Shown piece by piece: positions 1 through 9,182 of a stretch of 64,000 bases of DNA (the first letter of the stretch is position 1; every line of letters begins with the position of its first letter). Under the pieces are notes generated by a model that saw only the letters and a program-made list of their open reading frames with translations, was not told where the DNA came from and did not search any database. Position numbers and translations under genes: made by a program. The stretch is from Planctomycetes bacterium UBA1146 (GTDB lineage Bacteria; Planctomycetota; UBA8108; UBA1146): positions 33,900 to 97,899 of the forward strand of contig DCAA01000023.1 in assembly GCA_002311345.1 (NCBI GenBank), in the 5' to 3' direction.

Positions 1-441
1 CGGTTCCACTTTCCCGGCGCAGATCTTCTCCTGCAGTCCGAGCCATCGTTGCCAGGAGCGAGGGTCTTGTCCGAGATCCTTACCCGTGAGTTTGACCAGT
101 TCCTTGTGGACAGATTCGACCAGTTTCGGATCCGCGGTCGCCAGCGACTGGATCAGGATCCGGACCGCCCCGATGTGCTGCAAACCCGGCTGGAGCCTCA
201 GCAGCGCCCTGGCCAGAGCCGACTGACGCTTGCGCAACAGGACGCCGAGGAAGTGCTCCCACAGCAGCCCTGCCAGCACCAGCACCAGCGCACCTCTGAG
301 CAGTACCTCGGGGCCGCCGGCGAATTCCGCGGCGGCCTCGTAGATCCCCCAGCCGGGGTCGAGTACCACCACCAGCATGATCCCCAGACTCAGCAGCCAG
401 ATGCTACGCAATGCTGTAGTGAGGGCGATCAGGGTCTTCAT
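1..441 (-). CDS. Hypothetical membrane protein, 3' end cut by the window edge
   Basis: An open frame starts at an ATG whose complement is at 439-441 and runs off the left edge without a stop, giving 147 residues. It begins MKTLIALTTALRSIWLLSLG. Two hydrophobic segments, about residues 14-28 and 47-66, look like membrane helices; a basic stretch and a soluble, helix-rich part follow. The start lies 6 nt after the purH stop, so it is probably co-transcribed with purH. I do not recognise a family and no catalytic motif is visible. The low-complexity frames on the opposite strand are shadows. Confidence 0.6.
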   Translation of the reverse strand, partial: MKTLIALTTALRSIWLLSLGIMLVVVLDPGWGIYEAAAEFAGGPEVLLRGALVLVLAGLLWEHFLGVLLRKRQSALARALLRLQPGLQHIGAVRILIQSLATADPKLVESVHKELVKLTGKDLGQDPRSWQRWLGLQEKICAGKVEP

Positions 442-447
442 CGGCTC

Positions 448-2040
448 CTAGTGACGGAAGTGTCTCTCTCCAGTGAACACCATGGCGATTGCGGCTGCAT
501 CCGCGACTTTGATCACTGCCTTGTCGCGGATCGAGCCTCCCGGCTGGATCACAGCGGTCACTCCGGCCTCGATGGCGGCCTCGACACCGTCGGCGAAGGG
601 GAAGAATGCATCCGAGGCGAGCGAGCATCCAGCCGAGCGTTGCGCCGCTTTTGTGCAGGCGATGTGGACCGCATCGACTCGACTCGGTTGCCCTGCTCCC
701 ACTCCCATGATAGCGCGTTGGTTGGCCAAAAGGATCCCGTTCGAGCGGACATGGGGCAGAACCCTCCAACCGAACAGCAGATCCTGCCACTCCTGATCGG
801 TTGGTTGCCGCTCAGTGACCACCTCGAACTGATCACGGTGGCGCTGCGGGCGATCCCTGGTCTGGAGTAGCATCGCTCCGGGCACCGAACGGATCTCGAC
901 GGCGCTGGCATCTTCCTGGCCCGTCTCACCGCCCTCGAGCATGCGACAGGAACGTCCCCATTTTACCCCATCTCGGAGCGCCTCGCGGGCTCCGGGGAGA
1001 AACTCGGGAGCGTGAATCACCTCGAAGAACAGATCCTTGGTCGCCAGTCGCTTTGCTAGATCTACATCAAGTGGTTCGGAGAGTGCCAGGATACCGCCGT
1101 AGGCGCTGATCGGATCGCCCGCCAGGGCGGCCTCGAAAGCCTCGGCACTGCTCTGGCGCTCCGCAGCGCCGCACGGCAGGCAATGCTTGACCACTACCGC
1201 TGCCGGTCCTTGCAGACCACGACAGCATTCGATCGCCGCCGATGCGTCGAGCAAATTGTTGTAGGACAGTTCCTTGTCGCCATAGCAGGTCACATCGGCG
1301 ATGGAAAAAGCATCGCCATCGTTTCTACGGTACCAGGCGGATTGCTGGTGAGGATTTTCGCCATAACGAAGTTCTCCGACGCGTGTCCACTGCTCGGTCA
1401 CCGCTTCAGGGAAAGCTCCTTCTATTTGCTGCCCCAGCCAGTTGGAAATGGATCCGTCATAGGCCGCGGTTCTCCGGAAGGCTTCCAGTGCCAGATCCTT
1501 GCGAGTAGCCGCCGAGAGGGCACCCCCGGTTTCCTCGAGTTCGCCGATGATGGATTGGTAACGATCCGGTTCCACGACCACCGCCACGTCATGGTGATTC
1601 TTTGCCGCAGCGCGCACCATCGCGGGTCCGCCGATGTCGATCTGTTCGACGGTTTCCTCGAAAGAGGCTTCCGCGGCAACGGTTCTCTCGAACGGATACA
1701 GATTCACCACCAGTAGGTCGATGGGAGTGATCCCATGCTCGTGGCACGACTCCATGTCGCTGGTTTCATGACGCCGGGCCAGCAGGCCACCATGAATCCT
1801 CGGGTGCAGTGTCTTGATGCGTCCTGCCATCATTTCCGGGAAGCCAGTGATATCCTCGACAGCCTGGACCTCAATTCCTCCTTCACGGAGTGTGGCGGCG
1901 GTGCCACCAGTCGATACGATCTCGATGCCCATCTGGGCCAGGCAAGAGCACAGCTCGACGATACCGCTCTTGTCGCTGACGGCGATCAGTGCTCGTTTGA
2001 CCACTCGTAGATGCAGATCTTCGGTAGTGTCAGGGGGCAT
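448..2040 (-). CDS. purH: Bifunctional AICAR formyltransferase / IMP cyclohydrolase
   Basis: Catalyses the last two steps of de novo IMP synthesis: formylation of AICAR by 10-formyl-THF, then ring closure to IMP, in the cytoplasm. The 530 residues match the usual family length. The N-terminal MGS-like cyclohydrolase domain shows VSDKSGIVEL, STGGTA and RIKTLHPRIHGG. The transferase domain shows RYGENPHQ, ELSYNNLLD, a KHCLPCG version of the KHxxPCG motif, DPISAYGG, GVGAGQPSRVDAV, and a C-terminus DAFFPFADGVE to VFTGERHFRH. The gene is divergent from xseA across 167 bp. The formyl donor pathway gene folD is at 44.9 kb and purF at 15.6 kb. Confidence 0.97.
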   Translation of the reverse strand: MPPDTTEDLHLRVVKRALIAVSDKSGIVELCSCLAQMGIEIVSTGGTAATLREGGIEVQAVEDITGFPEMMAGRIKTLHPRIHGGLLARRHETSDMESCHEHGITPIDLLVVNLYPFERTVAAEASFEETVEQIDIGGPAMVRAAAKNHHDVAVVVEPDRYQSIIGELEETGGALSAATRKDLALEAFRRTAAYDGSISNWLGQQIEGAFPEAVTEQWTRVGELRYGENPHQQSAWYRRNDGDAFSIADVTCYGDKELSYNNLLDASAAIECCRGLQGPAAVVVKHCLPCGAAERQSSAEAFEAALAGDPISAYGGILALSEPLDVDLAKRLATKDLFFEVIHAPEFLPGAREALRDGVKWGRSCRMLEGGETGQEDASAVEIRSVPGAMLLQTRDRPQRHRDQFEVVTERQPTDQEWQDLLFGWRVLPHVRSNGILLANQRAIMGVGAGQPSRVDAVHIACTKAAQRSAGCSLASDAFFPFADGVEAAIEAGVTAVIQPGGSIRDKAVIKVADAAAIAMVFTGERHFRH

Positions 2041-2207
2041 CGATGGTGAGCCTTTCCGGTGGTCGAGGAGTTTGCAGGAGCCTGATCAGTTCAAGGGGGT
2101 CGTTCTGGTTCTGGCCTCCCCGGGCACCTTTTCCGGGCGGTCGGGGGTTGAAACCCTGATCCTAGCCCGGTTCCCTGTAATGGTCCAGCAAGGCGAGAGG
2201 GGAAGTT

Positions 2208-3890
2208 GTGAAGAGGATGGACTGGAATACAGATCTCGCACGGATCGTTTTGAGTTTCTCTTTCGATGAGATGCTCATCGAGGAGGTCAAATCGATTCCC
2301 GGCCGAAGGTGGCATCGAGATCACAAGTTCTGGAGTGTTCCCATCGAGAGTGCCGGAGAGGCGGCTCGGGTCTTGATACCTCTGGGTTTCGAGACGTCGG
2401 CTGATCTGGAAAAATTGCTCACCGGCGAGGTGGAGGGCCTGGCGGGAATGGCCCAATCAGCGATCGTTCCCTCGGGAGAGACCGACGATCCCCAACCTGA
2501 TGGCTGGACCGTAACCCGGCTCAACGAGACGGTACGGAAGGCACTCCAACTGTCGGTCCCTGCAAGTATCTGGCTAGTGGGCGAGGTTCTCGAGTTTGAT
2601 CGTAACCAGCACCGGGACAATATCTTCTTCAGGATCGCCGAAAAACATCAGGACGATGACAGACCACAAGCATCGGTGACAGCGATCCTGTGGCAGGCGA
2701 ACCGACAGAAAGTGCTCGATCGTTTTGCCGAGACGGGCTCTGGTCTCGAGGATGGACTGCAGGTACGCCTCAAGGTACGCGTCGATCTGTACGTGGGGAC
2801 CGGGTCGTTCCAGGTCGTGGTGGAAGACATTGACCCTTCCTACACCCTCGGAGAGATCGCCCGGCGCCGTGAGAGGATCCTCGCAGAGATCCGCGAAAAG
2901 GGACTCCAGGAGCAGAACCGGTCTCTCCCGTGGCCACAGGTTCCCCTGCGGATCGGAGTGATCACCTCACCGGGCAGTGATGCCTGGAAGGATCTGATCG
3001 ATGAGTTGGAAAACTCCGGCTTCTCCTTCGATGTGAGTCTGTTCGGCGTTCATGTCCAGGGAGAGCATACCGAGGGCGATGTACTCGCAGCGCTGTCGTA
3101 CTTCGAGCAGCATGCCAAGGACCACGATGTCGTGCTGGTGGTACGAGGTGGCGGTTCCCGTGCTGATCTGCTCGCCTTCGACAGTTTACCCCTGGCGCTG
3201 GCGGTGGCACGACATCCCTTGAAGATCGTCATCGGGATCGGTCACCAGGCAGATCGATCGGTGCTCGACGAGTTGGCTCACTCGGAAAAGACCCCGACCG
3301 CGGTCGCACAGCTCCTTATCCAGCGCGTCAGTGATTCGTGGCAGACCCTCAGGAATCGTGTCGCACAGCTCATGTTGGCGGCAAGTCGGTCTCTACAGAT
3401 CCTACGATCCGAGTTGCAGTGGCTGCGCAGTCGAGTGTCCCAGAAGATCGAGTTTGCGATCCACGAGCAAGAGAGATCGTTGCTGGTACGCGGAAGTGCA
3501 TTGAAATCCTCGTCCTTTGGTCATATCGGAGAGGCCCGCGGCGGGCTGAAGGCTGATCGAGATCGTCTGAACTATGCCGGAGGGAGATTTCTTCGCACTC
3601 AGCAGGATCGACTGGAGCGAACCACCGTCTCGCTGGTGCACTGTGCACGCCAGTGTGTTGCCCAGGAGAGAGAGAGGTGGAGCGCTCGAGGTGGACGAGT
3701 TCGTGCTGCCGATCCCGCACGAATTCTCTCACGCGGATTTGCCTGGGTGAGAGGGGAATCGGGACAAACGATCCGCACCATCGCAGATTCGAAGACCGGA
3801 GAAATGCTCGAGGTGCAGATCAGGGATGGAGTCATCGATGCACGGGTTGAAAGATCGCGCGAGGATCCCCCGGCGGACCTGTCCCGATAG
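2208..3890 (+). CDS. xseA: Exodeoxyribonuclease VII large subunit with a HARP-like N-terminal extension
   Basis: Large catalytic subunit of exonuclease VII, which degrades single-stranded DNA to oligonucleotides with XseB. The standard protein begins near residue 98 with the OB-fold (TRLNETVRKAL, IWLVGEVLEF) and continues through the core (RIGVITSPGSDAWKDLIDEL, VVRGGGSRADLLAFD, GIGHQADRSVLDELA) and a helical C-terminal half. About 95 extra residues precede it. They contain IPGRRWHRDHKFWSVP, which resembles the HARP module found in SMARCAL1-type and bacterial annealing helicases. The GTG start at 2208 follows a purine-rich site (GAGAGGGGAAG); an ATG three codons later is also possible. xseB follows after 54 nt. 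Confidence 0.93.
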   Translation: MKRMDWNTDLARIVLSFSFDEMLIEEVKSIPGRRWHRDHKFWSVPIESAGEAARVLIPLGFETSADLEKLLTGEVEGLAGMAQSAIVPSGETDDPQPDGWTVTRLNETVRKALQLSVPASIWLVGEVLEFDRNQHRDNIFFRIAEKHQDDDRPQASVTAILWQANRQKVLDRFAETGSGLEDGLQVRLKVRVDLYVGTGSFQVVVEDIDPSYTLGEIARRRERILAEIREKGLQEQNRSLPWPQVPLRIGVITSPGSDAWKDLIDELENSGFSFDVSLFGVHVQGEHTEGDVLAALSYFEQHAKDHDVVLVVRGGGSRADLLAFDSLPLALAVARHPLKIVIGIGHQADRSVLDELAHSEKTPTAVAQLLIQRVSDSWQTLRNRVAQLMLAASRSLQILRSELQWLRSRVSQKIEFAIHEQERSLLVRGSALKSSSFGHIGEARGGLKADRDRLNYAGGRFLRTQQDRLERTTVSLVHCARQCVAQERERWSARGGRVRAADPARILSRGFAWVRGESGQTIRTIADSKTGEMLEVQIRDGVIDARVERSREDPPADLSR

Positions 3891-3944
3891 CTTCATCGTG
3901 GCTAGACTGGTTTTCTGGAGGGCAAGGAGAGGAACGAGGTCACG

Positions 3945-4172
3945 ATGAGTGCCAAGAAAGTACCGGGATATCGGGATGCGACCCGTGAGATCGACGAAAT
4001 CTTGCGTCGAATCGATGACGCCGACGAGATCGACGTCGATGCTCTTGCAGACGATGTCGAACGTGCCGCTGAGTTGCTCGAAATCTGCGGTGACAAGTTG
4101 AAGGCAGCAGAGGTTCGCGTACGGGAGGTGTCCCAGCGGCTCGAGGCGGAAGAAGATGACGAAGACAAATAG
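3945..4172 (+). CDS. xseB: Exodeoxyribonuclease VII small subunit
   Basis: A 75-residue acidic, helical protein of the size and pattern of XseB: an opening DATREIDEILRRID, an ERAAELLEICGDKLKAAE helix, and an acidic tail EEDDEDK. It would bind several-fold to the C-terminal helices of XseA and is needed for nuclease activity. The ATG at 3945 follows GGAAAGGAACG-like purines about 8 nt upstream (GGCAAGGAGAGGAACGAGG region). It sits directly behind xseA, the usual arrangement, and 13 nt before the PfkB kinase, so the three probably form one transcript. Confidence 0.88.
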   Translation: MSAKKVPGYRDATREIDEILRRIDDADEIDVDALADDVERAAELLEICGDKLKAAEVRVREVSQRLEAEEDDEDK

Positions 4173-4185
4173 GAAGTAGCACACC

Positions 4186-5109
4186 ATGTCACTGGTCGTT
4201 GTGGGAAGTGTTGCCTTTGATAGCATCGAGACTCCTGTTGGGTCTATCGAGGATACTCTCGGAGGATCTGCGGTTTATTTTTCCCTCGCTTCTGCGTTCT
4301 TTGGACCGGTCCAACTGGTCGGAGTCGTGGGGGAGGATTTTCCGGAGGATCGTCATCAACTTCTTCGAGACCGCGGAATTTGTACTCGCGGTCTCGAGGT
4401 GATATCCGGCGGCAACACTTTTCGCTGGTCAGGGAAATACTTCGACGACATGGATCGTCGTGAAACCCTCAGCGTGGATCTCAACGTGTTCGAGAATTTC
4501 CAGCCGATACTGCCGGAATCCTATCGTGATGCGACTTTCCTCTTTCTGGGCAATGGCCCGCCACCGACACAGGCCAGTGTGTTCGATCAGATGGAAGGCT
4601 CTCCCTTCACCGTAGTCGATACGATGGATCTATGGATCGACACTGCCCGTGCTGATCTCGAAGAACTTGTCGGTAAAGTCGATGCTCTGGTTCTCAACGA
4701 TGAGGAGGCTCTGCTGCTCAGTTCTCAGAAGAATCTGGTGCTCGCCGGCAGGAAGATTCGCGAACTGGGGCCGACCTACGTCATCGTGAAAAAGGGCCAG
4801 CACGGAGCGATGATCTTTCACGATGGGGGAGAAACGGCTCTCCCTGCTCTACCACTGGCAGACCTCGTGGATCCTACCGGGGCTGGAGATTCCTTTGCCG
4901 GTGGGATGATGGGATCTCTGGTGAAAAGTGCCCGGACCGATCTCGATTCACTGAAGATTGCCGTTGCCTGGGGAACCGTCACCGCCTCCTTCTGTTGTGA
5001 AGGATTCGGCGTCAACGGCCTTCTTGATGTCGGCGCGTCTGCGCTGCAGAAGCGTTTCGACAGCTATCGGAAGATGCTCGATCTGGGGCCGGTGGAGGTT
5101 CTTCTGTAG
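4186..5109 (+). CDS. PfkB-family carbohydrate/nucleoside kinase
   Basis: A 307-residue ribokinase-like sugar kinase. The N-terminal strand VVVGSVAFDSIETP and the GGSAVYFSLAS segment form the substrate-binding glycines. DPTGAGDSFAGG near residues 228-239 is the PfkB signature with the catalytic aspartate and anion hole, and VLNDEEALLL is also typical. The substrate cannot be named from sequence; the overall pattern resembles adenosine-kinase or YeiC-like members found in planctomycetes. It follows xseB by 13 nt and precedes the PhyH-type gene by 31 nt. The family is certain, the substrate unknown. Confidence 0.9.
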   Translation: MSLVVVGSVAFDSIETPVGSIEDTLGGSAVYFSLASAFFGPVQLVGVVGEDFPEDRHQLLRDRGICTRGLEVISGGNTFRWSGKYFDDMDRRETLSVDLNVFENFQPILPESYRDATFLFLGNGPPPTQASVFDQMEGSPFTVVDTMDLWIDTARADLEELVGKVDALVLNDEEALLLSSQKNLVLAGRKIRELGPTYVIVKKGQHGAMIFHDGGETALPALPLADLVDPTGAGDSFAGGMMGSLVKSARTDLDSLKIAVAWGTVTASFCCEGFGVNGLLDVGASALQKRFDSYRKMLDLGPVEVLL

Positions 5110-5140
5110 GTACCCTGATCGGTAGATTTGAGTCGGCTGC

Positions 5141-6076
5141 ATGGATTCCATCGAAGATCTAGCCATCTATCACCAACCGATCACGGATACTTTCAAGCAA
5201 CCGGATTCTCACGAGCAGTGGTTACAACTTGCGCTCTCTTCAGAGCAAGTGAAAACCTTCGAACAGCAGGGATTCATCGCGGGGATCCCCGTTCTCGACA
5301 GCGATCAAGTACAATGTCTTCGACAACAACTCGACCGATTGATGAATCCGAATCATCCGAGAAACTCTCTCTTCTACGAGTATCACGTCGATGAATCGGA
5401 AGACCCGGATACGGTTTTATTTCACGCTCTCGGTGGTTGGCGTATCGAGAAGGGTTTTCATGATCTCCTGTTTAGCCCCGTCATCCGGATGGTTTCCTAC
5501 CAGTTACTCGCTTCTGCGGTGCGTTTCTTTCACGATCAACTATTCTGCAAGCCACCTCAGCATGGCGGGGTAGTTTCCTGGCATCAGGATTTTTCATACT
5601 GGACCTGGACCCAGCCGATGGCTCACTTGACCTGCTGGATCGCCCTCGATGACACGACTCGTGACAACGGTTGCCTTCATTACATCCCCGGAAGCCACCG
5701 ATGGGGGTTGCTACCGGTTACCGGTCTCTCCGGAGAAATGGACTCTGTTCGTGAGAATCTCGATTCTTCCCAGCGGCAAGACTTCGATCGCCAGGTGGCG
5801 GTCGAATTGCATGCCGGGGAGGCGGTGTTTCACCACCCACTGACGATGCATGGCTCGTTTCAGAACATCTCTTCTTCTCCTCGTCGCGGAGCGGTCGTCA
5901 ATCTCGTCGCCGATGGTGTGTGGTCGAATCCGGAGGCGTTGCAGGGACCGGGTACGGGGAACTTCCCCATCCTTCCTCAGGGTGAATTCCTCGGGGGGGA
6001 GTTCTATCCGCTCTTGTTCGACCCACAGCGAGAACTCTCCGGTGAAATCGGCGAGATTCCTCTGGTGGGCCAGTAA
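5141..6076 (+). CDS. Phytanoyl-CoA dioxygenase (PhyH) family protein
   Basis: Predicted Fe(II)/2-oxoglutarate-dependent oxygenase of 311 residues. The facial triad is visible as H148 and D150 in SWHQDF and H237 in HHPLTMHGSF, with an arginine pair about 11 residues later (SPRRGAVVN) that would bind 2-oxoglutarate. HYIPGSHRWG is typical of PhyH proteins. PhyH members hydroxylate diverse lipids and small metabolites, so the substrate is not inferable. The start ATG at 5141 follows only a weak ribosome-binding site. Genes either side lie in the same direction, but nothing indicates a shared pathway with the upstream kinase. Confidence 0.88.
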   Translation: MDSIEDLAIYHQPITDTFKQPDSHEQWLQLALSSEQVKTFEQQGFIAGIPVLDSDQVQCLRQQLDRLMNPNHPRNSLFYEYHVDESEDPDTVLFHALGGWRIEKGFHDLLFSPVIRMVSYQLLASAVRFFHDQLFCKPPQHGGVVSWHQDFSYWTWTQPMAHLTCWIALDDTTRDNGCLHYIPGSHRWGLLPVTGLSGEMDSVRENLDSSQRQDFDRQVAVELHAGEAVFHHPLTMHGSFQNISSSPRRGAVVNLVADGVWSNPEALQGPGTGNFPILPQGEFLGGEFYPLLFDPQRELSGEIGEIPLVGQ

Positions 6077-6194
6077 CGACAAACTCGGACAGGGTCGCTT
6101 CAGCGGTGGCTCCTCTTGCAGCCTTCCTCGGAACTGACCAGAATGCCGCTGTTGCTTTTCCCCGACCATCTGGTCGGAGTTCCTCAGTTGTGAG

Positions 6195-8843
6195 ATGAGA
6201 TCGAAGATGAGAGTCGCTGAGATCCGGAGTCGGTTCCTCGAGTTCTTCCGGGACAACGGCCACGAAGTCGTGGCTTCCAGCCCGGTGGTTCCCGATGACG
6301 ACCCGACTCTGCTCTTTGCCAACGCCGGCATGAATCAGTTCAAGGGTGTCTTCACGGGTCGTGAGACGCGCGAGAATAGCCGCGCCTGTTCCTCGCAGAA
6401 GTGCATCCGTGCCGGGGGAAAACACAATGATCTGGAGAATGTCGGATACACCGCCCGCCATCTGACCTTCTTCGAGATGCTTGGTAATTTTTCGTTCGGG
6501 GATTACTTCAAGCAGGACGCCTGCAACTGGGCATGGCAACTGGTGACCGAGGGATACGGGATCGATCCCGATCGTTTGTGGGTCTCCATCTACCAGCATG
6601 ACGACGAGGCACGAGAAATCTGGTCTGATCAGATCGGAGTGGCTCCGGCACGTATCGTCGGACTCGGTGAGAAGGACAACTTCTGGTCGATGGGGGATGT
6701 GGGGCCTTGTGGACCCTGTTCAGAGATTCATGTTGACCGAGGAGCTGGAAGTAGTTGTGGCAGTGATTGTGCTCTGGGAGTGTGCGATTGCGATCGATGG
6801 ATGGAGATCTGGAATCTGGTCTTCATGCAGTACGAGCAGCAAGCGGGAGGTTCTCGCGTCGATTTGCCGAGTCCCAGTATCGATACCGGCATGGGCCTTG
6901 AACGAATCACCATGATCTTGCAGGAGAAAGAGACTGTTTTCGAGATAGATCTACTGGCTGGCATCATCGACAAGATCGGGGAAGTTACGGGGGTGGCTCC
7001 ATCTAACGGTCCGGAGGGAACTCCGCACCGGGTGATCTCAGATCACCTCAGGAGTTTGTCTTTCGCCATCGCCGATGGAGCGTTCCCTTCCAACGAGGAA
7101 CGCGGATATGTACTGAGGAGAATTCTCCGTCGTGCCAGTCGATACGGCTATAAGCTCGGAATGGAACGCCCCTTCATCCATGAACTGGTGGCTCATCTGG
7201 TCTCCGAGATGGGCGATGCTTATCCCGAACTCGAGGAGCGGCGTCCTCTCATCGAAAAACTGATTCATTCGGAGGAGGAGCAGTTTCTGCGCACACTCAA
7301 GACCGGCATGACCCGTTTCGATGCTGAGGTGGATACACTGCGTTCTTCAGGGGGTGAGCAGTTCCCGGCTCCGGCGGCGTTCTTTCTCCATGACTCCTGT
7401 GGATTCCCCATCGACTTGACCGAGCAAATGGCGCGCGAGGTGAGTCTCGATGTCGACAAGGAAGGTTTTGATCATCTGATGGACCAGCAAAGAACTCGAA
7501 GTCGTCAGGGGAGTAAGGTCATCCTCAGTAGTGAAACGAACAGTGCCATCGCTGGCTGTACGGGTCTGGGAGCGACCGAGTTTCTCGGTTATCACCAGCT
7601 GGAATCGGAAGCCAGCGTGGTCTCCTTCATGTCGGAAGAGGACCAGTCGCTGCTGGTGCTCGATCGAACTCCCTTCTACGCCGAATCGGGCGGTCAGGTG
7701 GCAGATACAGGTGTCATCGAAGCTTCCGGTTGTCGTCTCGAGGTGATCGATTGCCAGAAGAACTCCGAGGGCACTTACGTGCACGTGGTTCACGCTGTCG
7801 AAGGGGAACTGCCTGAACTTTCATCGGGTACAGAGGTGAGTTGCAAGGTCGATGGCGCACGAAGATTTGATGTCGTGCGCAATCACACCGCCACTCATCT
7901 TCTCCATGCGGCACTTCGAGTCGTTGTGGGAGATCATGTCCAGCAGAAAGGATCCCTGGTCGCCCCAGACCGATTGCGCTTCGATATCAGTCACTACGAG
8001 AAGATCAATTCAGAGCAACTGACCGAGGTCGAGGGGATCGTCCAGGACTGGATCCTTCGCGATGCCGAGGTCCAGATCCACGATGACATCCCACTCAAAG
8101 AAGCAAAAAAGCGCGGGGCGATGGCCCTGTTTGGTGAGAAATATGGTGATCGGGTTCGGATGGTCGAGATCCCCGAGTTCTCGCTCGAGTTGTGCGGTGG
8201 AATCCATTGCCAGCGTACCGGAGAAATCGGACCGATGATGATCGTGGGTGAAGGTAGCGTTGCATCGGGAGTCCGCAGGATCGAGGCGTTGACCGGAATC
8301 GAGGGAGCGCGCCGGGTGCGTGCCGATGAGGATCTGCTGCAAAGTCTGGCGACGAAGTTGCGCACACCTCGTGAGGATCTCGAGCAGCGCATCGAGAGTC
8401 TGGTCGCCGAGAACCGTGCTCTCAAGGGTGGCAAAGGGGTGGCGAGCGACCGCGACCTGCTGGCGGAACTGGACTCGGGATACGGAGAGAGGCGCACGGT
8501 GGGTTCCGGCGAGGTGGTGATCGCGACCTGGAAGGATGCTCCTCAGGAACAACTGCTAGTGGTGGCCGATGCGCTGAAACGCCGTGCCGGAGAGAGGGCC
8601 TTCATCCTCGCTTCCAGCGGCGACGATGGGATCCGCTTCATCGTCGGAACCTCGGAAGCGCTCCCCCCCGGAACGGTCCACGCCGGCAATGTGGCGCGGC
8701 AAGGGGCCGGAATCCTCGGCGGAGGGGGTGGAGGGCGCCCTGACATGGCCCAGGCGGGGGGCAAGGCCGTGGAGCGCCTCGATGAGGCTCTGGAAGCGAT
8801 GGCTCGTTCCCTACAGGATTCCATCGCCGGAAATGGCTCCTGA
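6195..8843 (+). CDS. alaS: Alanyl-tRNA synthetase
   Basis: Charges tRNA-Ala and edits mischarged Ser/Gly. Its 882 residues are close to the usual 870-880. Domains in order: class II catalytic core (AEIRSRFLEFFRDNGHEVV, LFANAGMNQFKGVF, RKNLENVGYTARH-like motif 1), a tRNA-binding helical region, an editing domain with HTATHLLHAAL near residue 563 and CGGIHC carrying the zinc-binding Cys/His, and a DHHA1 C-terminal domain ending in a glycine-rich GGGGGGRPDMAQAGG motif. A second in-frame ATG at 6207 gives a start (MRVAEIR) nearer to other AlaS proteins; the ribosome-binding site does not decide. Confidence 0.97.
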   Translation: MRSKMRVAEIRSRFLEFFRDNGHEVVASSPVVPDDDPTLLFANAGMNQFKGVFTGRETRENSRACSSQKCIRAGGKHNDLENVGYTARHLTFFEMLGNFSFGDYFKQDACNWAWQLVTEGYGIDPDRLWVSIYQHDDEAREIWSDQIGVAPARIVGLGEKDNFWSMGDVGPCGPCSEIHVDRGAGSSCGSDCALGVCDCDRWMEIWNLVFMQYEQQAGGSRVDLPSPSIDTGMGLERITMILQEKETVFEIDLLAGIIDKIGEVTGVAPSNGPEGTPHRVISDHLRSLSFAIADGAFPSNEERGYVLRRILRRASRYGYKLGMERPFIHELVAHLVSEMGDAYPELEERRPLIEKLIHSEEEQFLRTLKTGMTRFDAEVDTLRSSGGEQFPAPAAFFLHDSCGFPIDLTEQMAREVSLDVDKEGFDHLMDQQRTRSRQGSKVILSSETNSAIAGCTGLGATEFLGYHQLESEASVVSFMSEEDQSLLVLDRTPFYAESGGQVADTGVIEASGCRLEVIDCQKNSEGTYVHVVHAVEGELPELSSGTEVSCKVDGARRFDVVRNHTATHLLHAALRVVVGDHVQQKGSLVAPDRLRFDISHYEKINSEQLTEVEGIVQDWILRDAEVQIHDDIPLKEAKKRGAMALFGEKYGDRVRMVEIPEFSLELCGGIHCQRTGEIGPMMIVGEGSVASGVRRIEALTGIEGARRVRADEDLLQSLATKLRTPREDLEQRIESLVAENRALKGGKGVASDRDLLAELDSGYGERRTVGSGEVVIATWKDAPQEQLLVVADALKRRAGERAFILASSGDDGIRFIVGTSEALPPGTVHAGNVARQGAGILGGGGGGRPDMAQAGGKAVERLDEALEAMARSLQDSIAGNGS

Positions 8844-8978
8844 TCCGCCACGGATCTTCTTGACCGAATTGGTCCCCACTCCTACCATCCCGGTTGGTTC
8901 GGAATTGGCGGTTTGCCACTCTGATATTGCGGCAATCGGCCACCCAGATCGAATCAGGTTGAATACGGAGCAGTAGTC

Positions 8979-9161
8979 ATGGCAGTACCTCAGCGCAAGA
9001 CGAATAAGGCCAGAAAGCGCAAGCGACGGGCACATGATGCAATTCGCCCGGTCAGCCATACGCACTGTTCTCGTTGCAATTCTCTCACCCTGCCCCACAG
9101 CATCTGTGACAACTGCGGCACCTATCGAGGCCGCACGCTGCTGGCAGTCGAGGACTTCTAA
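8979..9161 (+). CDS. rpmF: 50S ribosomal protein L32
   Basis: A 60-residue L32 with the conserved opening MAVPQRKTNKARKRKRRAH and a zinc ribbon formed by CSRC and CDNC. The ATG at 8979 has a good site (ACGGAG) 9 nt upstream. It sits 21 nt before plsX, the common rpmF-plsX-fab arrangement that couples ribosome and membrane synthesis. The 135-bp gap after alaS may hold the operon promoter, but I could not pick a convincing one. Confidence 0.96.
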   Translation: MAVPQRKTNKARKRKRRAHDAIRPVSHTHCSRCNSLTLPHSICDNCGTYRGRTLLAVEDF

Positions 9162-9182
9162 GCTCTCCCGGGAGGGAGTGAC

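Noticed and set aside
1..870. 273-codon plus-strand ORF opposite purH and the partial membrane protein
   Set aside because: It is antisense to two genes with clear sense coding, and its product is rich in Gln/Arg/Asp without pattern.
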